Source: Castor canadensis
Lineage: Eukaryota > Chordata > Mammalia > Rodentia > Castoridae
DNA length: 64,000 nt
Direction of reading: 5' to 3'
NCBI RefSeq assembly: GCF_047511655.1
Contig: NC_133403.1
Location: 14,381,014-14,445,013 of the forward strand
Positions 1 to 10,776 of this stretch are shown here, one piece after another. The notes under the pieces are model-generated. The model saw only the letters and a program-made list of their open reading frames with translations. It did not search any database and was not told the DNA's origin. Within the stretch, counting starts at the first letter, position 1, and each line of letters opens with the position of its first letter. Position numbers and translations under genes: made by a program.

Positions 1-301
1 GCCAGGCTTGGGGGTGAGATGGTCTTCCGTCAGTCTTCACTCTGGGGAAGAGATGGCAGAATTAGCAATATCACAGGGTAGATGCACCCTGCAACCCAAA
101 CTGCAGGTGTCCTGCTTTGTGTCCATCACCTGCAAGCAATGCACAGCAGAGACCTCATAGTTTAGGGAGCACAGCAAGTATAGCAAGACCCCAGCCAGTA
201 TCCCAACATGGGTCCAAGTGGACACATGGGTACCCTGAGAAGCAGCCTTTGGATGGTGGGAATAGAGACCTTAAGGACATCATGGAGAAGTGACAGAAGG
301 A

Positions 302-382
302 GGGCTGGTGGAGTGGCTCAAGAGGAAAGAGCATCAGCCTTGCAAGTGTGAGGCCCCGGTACTGGGAAAAAAAAAAAAAAAG
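302..382 (+). repeat. SINE right monomer (tRNA/ID-like) with poly(A)
   Basis: Begins with the ggctggtggagtggctcaag core, runs through gtgaggccc and ends in an A15-type tail. Only the tRNA-like right half is present. Confidence 0.75.
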
Positions 383-944
383 TAACAGAATAACTTATGT
401 TCCCAGCAGAGAGAGGCATGGCTAATGGCGGGTAGAAAAGGAACACCAGAGCTAGGTCATTGAGGCAGGCAAAAAGGTTCCATTTGAGCCCAGGACATCA
501 ACCGCTAGGGGGCTTCAAGGTGAGGATGTGAGGCCATCAGGTCTGTGTGCTTGGAAGTAGTGACCTGATGGGAGAAGGGACGTGCACTGGGCTCCAGAGA
601 TGGTTTAGAGAAAGAAAGAACCAACACTCAGGAGCAGTCAGCCCAGGACTGGGAGATGGACCAAAGTGAGAGCAGGAAGGGATCCTCAGAGGCCACTGGG
701 CTGCCTGAGGGGTGGGTAGGAGTGAAGTAGAGAGTTAACTTGGGCTGGGGGTACTTTGAGATGTGGTCAGTCCTCTTCAATGCTCTCTAACAGGAAGAGT
801 GGGTCATGAGCTTAGAACGACTCAGTCTTCTTACGGCTCGGCTGGAGGAGGGATACCGCAGATGCCCCAACGCTGCTGACTCCACCAGAGGCACAGGCTC
901 CAGCCTCTTCTTTCTCACATCCTTAGGAATGCTAAGGGTTTAGT

Positions 945-1030
945 AGCTGCCAGGCTCATGTGCCCCTGACACAGTAGGAGCCAGGTCAAGTCCCCATTTC
1001 ACAGATGAGAGTCCATTACTAGAGGTCTCA
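945..1030 (-). repeat. MIR fragment
   Basis: Degenerate match to the antisense of the MIR core (the 'ccccatttcacagatgag' type signature followed by gaggtctcagg). Old and diverged. Confidence 0.4.
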
Positions 1031-1359
1031 GGATGGACAATGGAACCCAGGAGGGATATGGGCACCTGAGCTTGTCACCACCCCACACTGCTCCTCTCAC
1101 ATCTGAGAGAGGCACAATAGTGCCCAAGGGCCTCAAAGTGCTTCCTCCCCAAGGAGGGCCTTTAGCACGTCTCTCCTGTTTAGATCCACCTAGTCACAGC
1201 CAAGGTCAGCAAGCCCTTTCCACACTCACACCTAGTCTTTGCAGACTGGTTCTGGCCCCTAGTCTGTTACATTAGACATCTGAGGTTCTACCTGGACTCC
1301 TGCCTCTTTTTCATAGCCATCCACATATCAATGAAATAACTCTTGCTTCAATCGTCTCT

Positions 1360-1446
1360 TTTTTTTCTCCCCTTAGTACTGGGGATCAAACTCAGGGCCT
1401 TGTGCATACTAGGTGAGTGCTCTACCACTGAACCATACTCCCAGCC
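1360..1446 (-). repeat. ID-like SINE monomer, antisense
   Basis: Poly(T) start followed by tactggggatcaaactcagg and ctctaccactgaaccatac, the antisense of a tRNA/ID-type unit. The left B1-like half is absent. Confidence 0.7.
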
Positions 1447-3574
1447 TCTTCCGTCTTCCTACCTGTGTGATCTGCTTCTGCTCCATCCTCCCATTTGCTC
1501 TTCTTGGTGCTGTAGCCTGGACTCTTCCAGCCCTACTCTTTCTTGCCCCTTCTAGACACATGTACCCCAGGGCTTGCTTCCTCCAGCCCTCCTATGGCTG
1601 TGGCACCCCTGAAGTCTCCAATTAACACTTAGGTTTGGAAATGTTCTTCAGGAAAGAGAACTGTGCATTTACTACCAGGGATCTTTTAAGGTGATAAATT
1701 GACATAAGATTCTGAAGAATACCCCAAGTTCTAGGTGGGAGAATCTAAGAAGGAGCTTTCTAGCCCATACCTCTCTTAGTTCATCCCCTTCCTGAAGCTT
1801 TTCAGGTTCTAACCACTGAATGGAGCAGGCAGACTACAGGCAAGAATCTTCCAGAATCATTAGTCTTAAAATATCTATAGATGATGCCTCTAAACTGCCA
1901 AAAGAGAAGCTGAGGGTAAGGGTCTGAAGTTGAAGGATGACTACAGCTGAAAACAAGAAGAGATGAAGGAAGCTAGTGGCTAAAGAACCCTACTTATGGA
2001 AGGGTTGTCCTTTTTTATGATTACTAAGTTTATGAAATGGAGAAATGAGAACAGGCAGGGAGCCCTGGGTAAGGGTGGGAGGAGGGCAACAGAGGACCTG
2101 TCAGCACAGTATAGCAGAGCTGCAGAGTATGAAGATTAAGCCCACAAGAAGGCATCAAGGAGATGGCATGAATTTCCTGGCAAGTTCAGAGCCCGTGGGC
2201 AGAGGAAGAGGCCAAATCCCCTTCTCTGCTATGAACTGCTCTCACCTGGTTAGAGAGGGAATTGTGAATAATGCAGAGCTGCCCTCAAGCAACTGCCAGC
2301 ATTTGGTATATGCTTGGATCCCCAACAGAGGCACTGAAACCTTCAGAAGTGCTAAATGTGTTTGTGTAAATTTCTCATTAGAGTCAAGTGAAAAGACTGT
2401 ATGCTCCTTTCATTTGAAATACACAAAAGGGTTCCAGTTGGCGAAACCCTGGCTCACAGCATAAAGACCCCACTTCCACAGAATTCAAGACCCTCCATCT
2501 TTGACCCCACTTGCTAGAGCCTTGTCTGCTGGACCTTTTGGTCCAGGTGCTTTTTTCTTACCTCTACCCCTGGGCTGTTTCCTGTGCCTGGAGCCCCTCT
2601 TCCGAGTCTGGCTCCTCCTCTCTGCCCTGCAGCACTGCCTGCTCTCTGTGGCTTGTGCCCACTGCCCTGAGCCCAGGACTTGGCATGAGCCCTAATGACC
2701 ATTTGTACCATGAATGCTGAGTGGGGTCTGGGCGGGTGAAGCAGCCATTATGCTCATGCGAGAAGGTCTGTATCTGCAGAGGGGTGGGACTGGCTTATTC
2801 TCAGGGTCTGCATCAACTGCCTACTTTTGTTAGAAAGGCACAGTGCCCAGAGCCACCCTGCTTGCTGGGTACCACCTAGATGTGTTTCTGCATTGCCTGG
2901 CTTAGGTCAGAGGGGAGGAAAAGAACCAGGCTACAGTTTTCCTTTTTGGGGCCCCAGCTGGGGTAAAGGACAAGAATAATAACTTCTTATAAACTCCTAA
3001 ATCTGATACATGCCATATGGACAGGAGAATAATCCCTGCCCTGGGAAGCTCATGACCTAGAGAGAAAGGTACACAGACAGCAGCAGGAGGGAAATTCTGA
3101 TCTTGAAGTGGGAAACAGAGGCAGTACCTAGACAGGTAAAGGGACAGTGCCAGTACTCTGAGTTCTTTTGAGATCACTGGAGGAGACAGTCTTAGGAGAA
3201 AGATGAAGGCTGGCAGGTAGGCAACAGTTGAACAAGGCAGTTGGGGAGGAGACGGGGCTGGAGAAGTACCAGAGGTAGTTGTATAGGGTTGTTTGGACTT
3301 TGCAGTGTCCCCACACAAATAAAGGGCTCAGAGTGGGAGGGATGTGTGCATAAGTCTGTACAAGTCACCAAAAACCTAGGGGAGGAGAAGGGACACTGGA
3401 CCCCTTACCCTCAGTGTCACCTGCTTTGATCAGTCTTGCCAAACATGACCCTCAGCTGGTTCTTCCTGGCTTTTCTCGTTAGCTGACAGCTTCAGCAGTG
3501 GGACCAGGGTGCTGCCAGCTGACATCGGCTTGATCTCTTGTCATTCCTTCTAATCTCCTGACAACCTTGTTGTG

Positions 3575-3665
3575 ATCCTCTCCACTTTACAGGTGCTGGC
3601 TGCAGCATAAAGGCTAAGTGACTTGCCCAAAGTCACTGCCTGGCTGGGGCTTACGATGGGGAATC
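3575..3665 (-). repeat. MIR fragment
   Basis: Contains ctttacaggtg, then aagtgacttgcccaaagtca, the conserved antisense MIR core. Confidence 0.5.
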
Positions 3666-4387
3666 AGCCCCTCATTTCAAAGTCATTCTGACTCCTTCCT
3701 GTCACTGACCCACCCCTCACTGGTCACTAATTCTGGAAGTTGGCTCTCTCATGGCCTCTTTCATTTCTGTGCTGCAGCCCCAGGACAGCCCCTTCACTTC
3801 CTTTTCCTGAACTAAATCCGAAGTCTTTCTGCTCCAGTGCTTTTCCCCCATCGCTCTGATCCTATCAGGTTCTGCTGACCTCTTTCTACCTTTGGGGTCC
3901 AATACACTCTCTTCCATGGCTCTATGGCCCTTTTGATGGCAACTGACATAAAAGTTTTCTTTTAAAAAAATTTTTTTTGAACTATTTATCTTCCTCTAGT
4001 TTACTGGTTTGGACTTAAAAGCTCAACTAATATATATATGTATAACTGCAGTTTTTTCTAGGTGTTACAGACAAAATACTTGAATCTTGCTTAACTTCAG
4101 ATCCTGGGAAATGACAAAACAGCAATCTTTAGAAAAGGAAACTGTGTTACTATTGTTGTGAAAGTAGTGTACTCACTGTTCATTTTTTTCTACCAATGGA
4201 GAAACATATTTCTTTAATTCATAAATAACTATCAGAAATAATTGGGTGCAAATCCTTCTAGATCTTAACCAGATCTTTCCCTGCATATATGTGGAAATAC
4301 TTTATGGATTTACATTTATATGTTTATTTCACTATATATATGGTGGCAAAATATGCACAAAATAACATTTGTCACTCACTTTAATCA

Positions 4388-4482
4388 TCTTTTTTGGTGT
4401 TGGGATTAAACTCCGGGTCTCGTGCATGATAAGCACAAGCATACACTCTACCCCCTAAGCCATACCACCATACCCACTCCTT
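4388..4482 (-). repeat. ID-like SINE monomer, antisense, diverged
   Basis: Shows ggtgttgggattaaactccg and ctctaccccctaagccatac, a mutated antisense tRNA-like unit. Confidence 0.6.
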
Positions 4483-4562
4483 CCTTTAACTATTTTAAAT
4501 GTAGAGTTCTGTGACATTAAACAGATTTATATTGTTGTGAAAACACTTTTCTTTTTACAGGC

Positions 4563-4868
4563 TGTTTTTTTTGTGTGTGTGTGTGGGAATGAAGTTTGAA
4601 CTCAGGGCTTGCAAAACAGCTATGCTACAACTTGAGGCGCATCTCCAGCTCATCTTGCTCATTATTTATTTATTTATTGGCAGCACTGGGGTTTGAACAT
4701 AGGTCCTCACACTTGCTAGGCAGGCGCCACTCTGCCAGCCCATTTTTGTGATGGGTTTTTTCAAGATAGGGTCTCATGAGCTATTTACCCAGGGCTGGTG
4801 TCAAACAATGATCCTCCTCATCTCTGCCTCCTGATTAGCTAGGATTACAGGTGTGAGCCACCAGCCTA
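4563..4868 (-). repeat. Two adjacent SINEs, one a full dimer
   Basis: 4563-4655 is a diverged tRNA-like monomer with a (gt)n run. 4663-4868 is a full antisense dimer: the tRNA-like half (gcactggggtttgaacatag) followed by the B1-like half ending in gctaggattacaggtgtgag. Confidence 0.75.
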
Positions 4869-5084
4869 TGGCTCTTGATGGAACCTTGTGGTCAGAGAGC
4901 CCACCCTGACCATTTGTCCTCAGCAGGTGGCAAGTGTGATAACAGAGGGAAGAGCTGAGTGGCCATCATGGGCTGAGTATGAAGTCTGAGACCTGGCAGC
5001 TTTAAAGAGGAAACTAAAACACTCCTCTTAGCACAGTGGGTAGCAAGGACAGGCCTTAAAGACAGGGTTGGTTTCCCACAAATA

Positions 5085-5260
5085 AACTTTAGTGGGAGGT
5101 TTAAGGCATCGTTTTGCTTTACCTCTCACAACTATGCTGGTAAGTACATACTGTCAGGTCACATTACAGAGAAAGAAATAGACTGGGGAGGATATGCACT
5201 TGTCTAAGGTCACACAGGAGGTAAGTGGCAAAGTAGGACTCAATCTTCTGATGCCAGGTG
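5085..5260 (-). repeat. MIR element
   Basis: Contains aggtcacacaggaggtaagt and ggcaaagtaggactcaatct, the antisense MIR core, followed 280 bases later by a second degenerate MIR-like stretch (about 5535-5640). Confidence 0.55.
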
Positions 5261-5849
5261 ATTTTGCCACTTGCACCTCAGTTGTGGGAGGAAAAGAGTG
5301 AAATTTGTCAATGGCAGGGTTGAGCATACAAGCCAGCAATGAGCTAGAGGTGGCCTCAGAGTGCCTTCCAGCCTCACTTTCCACACCCCGAGGTAGGAGG
5401 AGTTTGGCTCACAGAACTCACCCCAGGGAATGCCATGAGAATATATGTCACTCAGAGGACCTCAGCATAGTAGGCTTTGGTGGAGTACATCCCCATCCAT
5501 TGAGTGTTAGGCCCTATGTAAAACCCCCTATTGTGGGTGTCATTTCTTCCTATTACACAGCGAGGTTAAGGGGCTTGACTGAGCTCACACGCTGCAGTGG
5601 TAAGCCCAAGGCCTCCATGCCTGAAACTCTAACACAATCCAGCTGAAGCAGCTGCAGCCTAAGCACTGCTTTAACTGAAACACTTACCTTCAACAGACGT
5701 GGGAGGCCCTGGAACGGGTGCATTCAGCAGAGATGTGGTCCCACGAAGGTGACTGTGCTGGTGGGGTACGACACAGGGCAGTGGGTCTCGCCCACATGTT
5801 CCTGAGAGGTGGGATGAGCTGGGATGGGTTGGATCCGTGAAAAAGGGAA

Positions 5850-6460
5850 CGTGTCATCCTTTGGCACCCTAGTCTGCCTCACAGCCCCGGGTCCCCACTA
5901 GCCCTTGGCTGGCCACACCCCCCGCCGGGTCAATGGGCCCCCCAGTTTCACGCCCTTGTCTCACCAGCCCCTCATTCTTCGCTTCGGGTTCCTCAGATCC
6001 TCAGTTGCTCTCCCTGTTCCTCAGTTTCCCATTCAACCCCTCCACCCTTTGCATCCCTCCATCTGAGCCTCGTCTTGGCCTTTTCTTGCCTTCTCAGCCC
6101 CCTTATTCTGCAACCAGGGTTCCGCAGCCCCATTTCATCCTTGTGCACTTTGGGCCTTCACCTGACCTCGTCCCAGCCCCGTCACTCTCTCAATATCGCC
6201 CCCCGGGGCTTCCTTACCCCCAGGTCCCTGCGGGCCTCACCTGCCACCCCGCCGCTCTGCGCCCCAAGAGCGGCTGCTCGCTGGCCCCGCCCACTTCCCG
6301 TCCCGGGCCGCCGCGGGGGCCGCGCAGGCGTAGTCGGATCTCAGGGCGGGCGGGGCCGGACATATGCTGCCCCCTGGCGGTCTCGTGGCTCTTTCATTTT
6401 GCGCCGACACCTGTGCTCCAAAGCACTGGCAAACTGCTTCTCTTCAGCCTTGGGTGGATG
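5850..6460 (-). promoter_or_regulatory. PPM1F: CpG-island promoter, probably of PPM1F
   Basis: A GC-rich, CpG-dense island sharply distinct from its flanks. It holds GC boxes (ggccccgcccac near 6282-6293; cagggcgggcgggg near 6342-6355), an NRF1-like cgcgcaggcgtag near 6321-6333, and a ggaagt ETS-like core on the minus strand. It lies about 3.9 kb beyond the TOP3B poly(A) signal, where the promoter of the co-oriented PPM1F gene sits in human. The island is seen directly; the gene name rests on synteny. Confidence 0.6.
6241..6345 (-). other. PPM1F: Candidate PPM1F exon 1 (non-coding) with splice donor
   Basis: On the minus strand the CpG-rich sequence ends ...GGGGTGGCAG at 6241 and continues GTGAGG, a near-consensus donor. 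No ATG lies in the exon, consistent with a 5' untranslated first exon. The 5' boundary is approximate because no TATA box or initiator fixes the start site. The PPM1F coding exons (a PP2C-family Ser/Thr phosphatase) would lie left of the window. An unrelated minus-strand transcript is the alternative. Confidence 0.45.
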
Positions 6461-6800
6461 GCTAGATGGCGAACAGCAATTTCTACCTCACAGCGCCTAG
6501 AAATTAAGCACTTTCTGTCCGGTCAATAGGTGGTAAGCGGCAGGGCAGGGATGCAAACCAAGACTTCCCAAGGCTGGCCCATCCATCAGGGGCAAGAGGC
6601 ACAATACCCCGGGGCCTGTGTGTTAGTTTTCACAAAGCTGGGAAAAAGAGGCTGTCTTTTTTCAAATGTATGTTGGACACAGACATTTTTTTGGGGGAGA
6701 TGGGCATTTTTCTGACACCATAGAGGCTCACAAAAACGTTTTCTTTGAAAAATAGAAAATATATACTTTTAGAGCAAGGAAGAAAGATATATATATATAT

Positions 6801-7001
6801 ATTTGGCAGTACTGGGGATCAAACTCAGAGCCTTGTGCTTGCAGCATTTGCTCTACCACTTGGGTCGCACTGCTAGTCCTTTTGCTTTTAGTTTTTCAGA
6901 AGGTCTCACTTTTGCCCACGCAGGACTCAGACCGTGATATTTCTATCTTCGCCTCCCAAGTAGCTGGGATTATAGGCGTGTTCCACTACTATGCCCAGCC
7001 C
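6801..7001 (-). repeat. SINE dimer, antisense
   Basis: tRNA-like half (ggcagtactggggatcaaac) then B1-like half ending agctgggattataggcgtgt. It follows an (at)n run. Confidence 0.75.
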
Positions 7002-7027
7002 AGGCCAAGGAAAATAGTTTAAAAAGT

Positions 7028-7276
7028 TTTTTTGGCGGTACTAGGGTTTGAACTCAGGGTCTTATGTTTGTTAGCCAGGTGCTCTACCACTTGAGGCACT
7101 CCACTAGCCCTTTTTTCTGTTGGTATTTTGAGATAGGGTCTTGAGAACTATTTGCTTGGGCTGGTTTTGAACCTTGATCCTTCTGATCTATGCCTCCTGA
7201 GTAGCTAGCTACTACTAGCTACTACTAGCTACTACTACATATCAGCTAGTAGTGAGTGAGCCACTGGCTCCTGGCT
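7028..7276 (-). repeat. SINE dimer, antisense, with internal tandem repeat
   Basis: Complete dimer whose B1-like half is expanded by repeats of agctactact at 7203-7241, followed by agctagtagt, an inverted partner of the repeat. Confidence 0.75.
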
Positions 7277-7353
7277 AAGGAAAATATTTTTAATGTCTAG
7301 TATTAGTATATTCATCTTCACACCAGCTCAGGTGTAAGGTGTAATTAGATTTT

Positions 7354-7560
7354 GTGGTGGTTCTGGGATTTGAACTCGGGGTCTCATATTTGCTAGGCAG
7401 GCATTTTACCACATGAGCCACTCTGCCAGCCGTTTTGTGTTGGGTATTTTCAACATGGGGGAGGGTCTCATGAACTATTGGGTTGGCTTTGAACCCTGAT
7501 CCTTTTGATCTCTGCCTCCTTAGTAGCTAGGATTATACATATGAACCTATAATTACTGGC
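7354..7560 (-). repeat. SINE dimer, antisense
   Basis: Starts ggtggttctgggatttgaac, has the gagccactctgccagcc hinge and ends in a diverged B1-like half. Confidence 0.75.
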
Positions 7561-7849
7561 TGTAATTGTAGGTTTTTAATGGAGAACAAGCCGTCAAGCC
7601 TTACTGTGGCCCTGCCCATCTGATCTTCAAGTCTACACAGTCCTTCCCAGGAAGGTCTCTAGGATGCTTCACTGACAGAAGGGTTTCAGTAAGTCGTGAA
7701 TCTGGAGAACTAAAACTGGCTGATCTAAAGGAAACCATCTAGGGTGGGGGTGGATCTACCAGGCAGGGGTTGGAGCAAGTGAGGTCCTGGTTCACCCCTT
7801 TCTAACCCACCCCATTTCTAGATCCCTGTCAAAGCAGTGACCCTGAGCA

Positions 7850-7965
7850 AGGCTGGGGCTATTTCTTATAACCTGTGACCTTGGACAGACAGAGCCTGTT
7901 TCCTTACCAGAAAAATGGGCATAATAGCAAACAACCTGTTGTAGGGCTGTTGTGAGACCCCAAGC
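7850..7965 (+). repeat. MIR element
   Basis: Contains acctgtgaccttggacagac, aaaaatgggcataatagc and gggctgttgtgag, the sense MIR core and 3' part. Confidence 0.55.
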
Positions 7966-10212
7966 CAGTGCTTCTCAAAAGTACCTGGGCCACCTACATC
8001 AAAATGGCTGTGAAGTTTGAGAACTGTAGTCTAGGCAAAATGATATATATGGCAGCTCCTTCTACAGTGTAAAGTGCAGTGCTAACGAAAGCCAACATGC
8101 CTGCAGGCTTCCTCCATAGGAGCTGTGCTACTGTTGAGCGATTCCACTTGAGGTAGGTAGGTAGATGGCAGTGCTATGCACCAGGACTTGCCCTTGCCGG
8201 GCTCTAGGCCAAGGATGTGCTTATGCAAGTACTTGTGCCCTGTGGCATCTGTCAACGCCTCCCTGTCTACATTCCACCACGCCTCAGCTCTTGGCTCTCT
8301 TTCTTGTGAAATGAACCTCAGTATCACCCACTCCAACAGGCCACCAAGCCCATGCTTCTGTAGCAAGGCCACTTCCCTGGCTAGGGGGAGAACTAGGGGC
8401 TCTCAGAGTGCTCTGCTCCAGGTCTTCCTCCTACCTGTCTTCCCTGACTGAACTTTCTCCCAGCTCCCAAATGTCCCATTCCAGAAGTATGCTCAACCAT
8501 GCTCTGCCACTGGGAGCCATGTGTAAGGATGAAGAGGGCTAGTTTGGAAGATCCTGCCTATACACCCTCCACCCCCCTCACCCCTAGCAGGCTGCCCTGC
8601 AGTCACAGACCTCTATAGCTTCCGGACAGAAGGGATGGTCCTAAGGAGCGTGGCTGCTTGGGAGACAGTTCTGGCCTAAACCAGACCTCCTTTCTTCCTT
8701 GTCTTCATTGCTCCTAGAGTCACGGCTAGCAGATAGTGGGGTTGGTCACACAGAATGACCAGAATGCACAATGAAGCTTCAGCAACCTAAGGGCCTCCTT
8801 GGTTCCATGCATAAGGACAGCCACAGAGAAAGTGAAATAACACTTTTATTAATCCTGCTTGTGGTAGAAATCTCAAGGAAGAATTATGGTAAGGATAGAA
8901 TGGGTGGTCTGAGTTTAAGCCCAAACTAAACTGTAACTGAGCTGCCTCCCTGGAAGGGTGCTGAAGCATCAGGTGGCCAGGTTGCCTTCCTGTGGAGAGG
9001 CCACAGGTCCATACTCTATGTGACTGGGACATGTGATGGAAGAGCCAAGTCCTGGCTCTGTGTCAGTGACCCTGTCCACCAAGAGATGTGGCCTTGTTAA
9101 GGATGCAGAATCTGACTGTAGTGACTGGGGGAAGAAACAGGTTTTGAATGTCCCTTTCTTCCTGTAACTTATACCTCTAAGACATCTGCTGCACAGATTC
9201 CCAGGCAGTTGTCCTCAGCAGCAGAGGCAGTTGTCCCTCCCAAAGAGACAATGCTCCTCCTCACTGCCTACTTTCTGTCAACTTCTAAAGGGGATTTCCC
9301 ACCTGTGTTTCAGGTGGGGAATGCCCATGTGGACTGTTGCATTAACTGTGGATTTCTCTATGGTTCTTTCAGTGCCTCATCTGTCCTGGTACAAACTGTT
9401 AACTCTACTGCAGAGGGAGGGGTCTTGTCACTCTAACAAGTATCCTACAGAACAGTCTAGAAAAGATGGTTTGCTGAATTCCTGCCCACCACACAGTGAG
9501 GCATGATCAGAGGTGGAGGAAGTCTTCACCACACAATAGACCTTACACAGGATCTCTTGTTGGGCAGCTGGAGAGTGGGGCACAGGAAGGAGCCACTGTC
9601 AGAGTGGTGGTCTACAGCTAGCATTTGGCTGCCACAGGGCAGTTTGGCTTATGTAAACCTGGCACATGACCGCTGCCTCTGTCTGACACAATGTGGGCTC
9701 ATTTATGAGAAAAAGAATCAGAACAGGCTCCGAGAAGCAGCCAGAGTCCCTCATAGGCAGTACGTGCCATGTTTGCTTGGAGTTGCTGAGTTAGTAGTGC
9801 CAAGCATGCAACTGTGGGGTCAGAATGGTGGGCCCAAGCAAGTGGGCTGAAACCACGGGTCAAGGAGATGCATAAGCTGGGCTGAGAGGACTTCTCCCAG
9901 CCCTGCTTGTCCACCTGGCCTCTCTCCTAGGACACCTGCTGGACTGATGATGCCCACTTCCTCATGGCGTCAGGTCTCCTTTTTGCTTGTACACAGTTGC
10001 TGTTATTGTACATGTACTGAGGTGGCATACGAGCAGACTGGCTCTGTTCACCTGGCTCCAGGCTTGGTGGCTTCCCCACAGGGCAGAGCAGGGAACACTT
10101 TGGACATGAACAGAATGAAGGGGGAGAGCCCCACAGGTCCCCAAGAATTCTCTGACATTACTTCACCAGCAAAAGGCCCCAAACTTCTTGCTCCGTAGAA
10201 GACAAAAAGCAT

Positions 10213-10218
10213 TTTAAT
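10213..10218 (-). terminator. TOP3B: Proximal poly(A) signal of TOP3B
   Basis: Minus-strand ATTAAA, 76 nt past the stop codon. This gives a very short 3' UTR with cleavage expected around 10190-10200. A second, canonical AATAAA lies at 8845-8850. Confidence 0.5.
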
Positions 10219-10294
10219 AGCTTCAGTGGCTGAAAACCAACCATCTTGATGTGTCTGCATCAAACTGTAGCTGGAGTGACGGATGACAGGGGTG

Positions 10295-10776
10295 TCAAAC
10301 AAAGTAGGCAGCCAGAGCTGACATTTTGTCCTTTGGCCGCCTGGGGTTGGGCTTACCTGGGGGCCGCCGGCCCCGGGCCCGCCCTCGGCCCTGCCTTCTT
10401 CCAGGCCCACCACGGTGCATGGGGTGACAGGAGGCTGCATGCTTTAGCTCCACTAGCTCCTGGAAGACAGGGTCACAGAAGACACAGCCTGTGTGCTGTG
10501 TTTCGTTGCCAGGGAGGGGGGACTTGGCCTTGTTGAAGTCCACGTCCAGTAGGGCAGCCTCGCAGGTGTTGCAAGTGTCAGCAGATACCCGTACACGGTG
10601 GGCGTTCTCGAAGCAGTGGGCCACCACATTGCACTTGTTGCAGGCCACCTTCCACTTGGGCCCTGAAGTGGGGTCCAGCACCAGGACCCCACTCTCGCAT
10701 TCCACGCACTGGCCAATTCCCAGCATGCTCAGTGAGTGCTGGCAGGTGGGGTGTGTGCACTCGTTGCAGCCCATGC
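10295..10776 (-). CDS. TOP3B: TOP3B coding exon 17 (last)
   Basis: Residues 703-862 and the stop. Acceptor ccccccag|GCATGG. Encodes CxxC pairs (GCNEC, QCVEC, ACNKC, DTCNTC, GCVFC), the Arg/Gly-rich segment and the conserved C-terminus SALAAYFV. Confidence 0.97.

Larger units (their letters stand above)
1..5850. other. Non-coding stretch, probably PPM1F intron 1
   Basis: No reading frame here resembles a known protein, and none is framed by convincing splice sites in a consistent phase. The stretch holds scattered MIR and tRNA/B1-type SINE copies listed separately, with unique sequence between them. Because a minus-strand donor-bearing first exon lies at 6241, and PPM1F sits next to the 3' end of TOP3B in human, I infer that this is the first intron of PPM1F with its coding exons beyond the left edge. 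The intron assignment is inference from synteny. Confidence 0.5.
6460..10200. other. Intergenic spacer between PPM1F promoter and TOP3B 3' end
   Basis: Contains three near-full SINE dimers at 6801-7560, a (ta)n run at about 6786-6801 and a MIR at about 7850-7965. The rest (7970-10200) is unique-looking sequence with no coding frame I can support. A minus-strand AATAAA at 8845-8850 could mark a longer TOP3B 3' UTR. Confidence 0.6.

Noticed and set aside
37-225. 62-residue minus-strand frame with a hydrophobic start
   Set aside because: No family recognised and no supporting splice sites or conservation; treated as chance.
2902-3318. 138-residue minus-strand frame as a PPM1F exon
   Set aside because: Does not resemble PP2C phosphatase sequence and overlaps a second open frame, so chance is likelier.
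5933-6529. Long plus-strand open frames in the left CpG island
   Set aside because: Proline/serine-rich translation driven by GC content, no family resemblance, and the donor-bearing exon is on the other strand.
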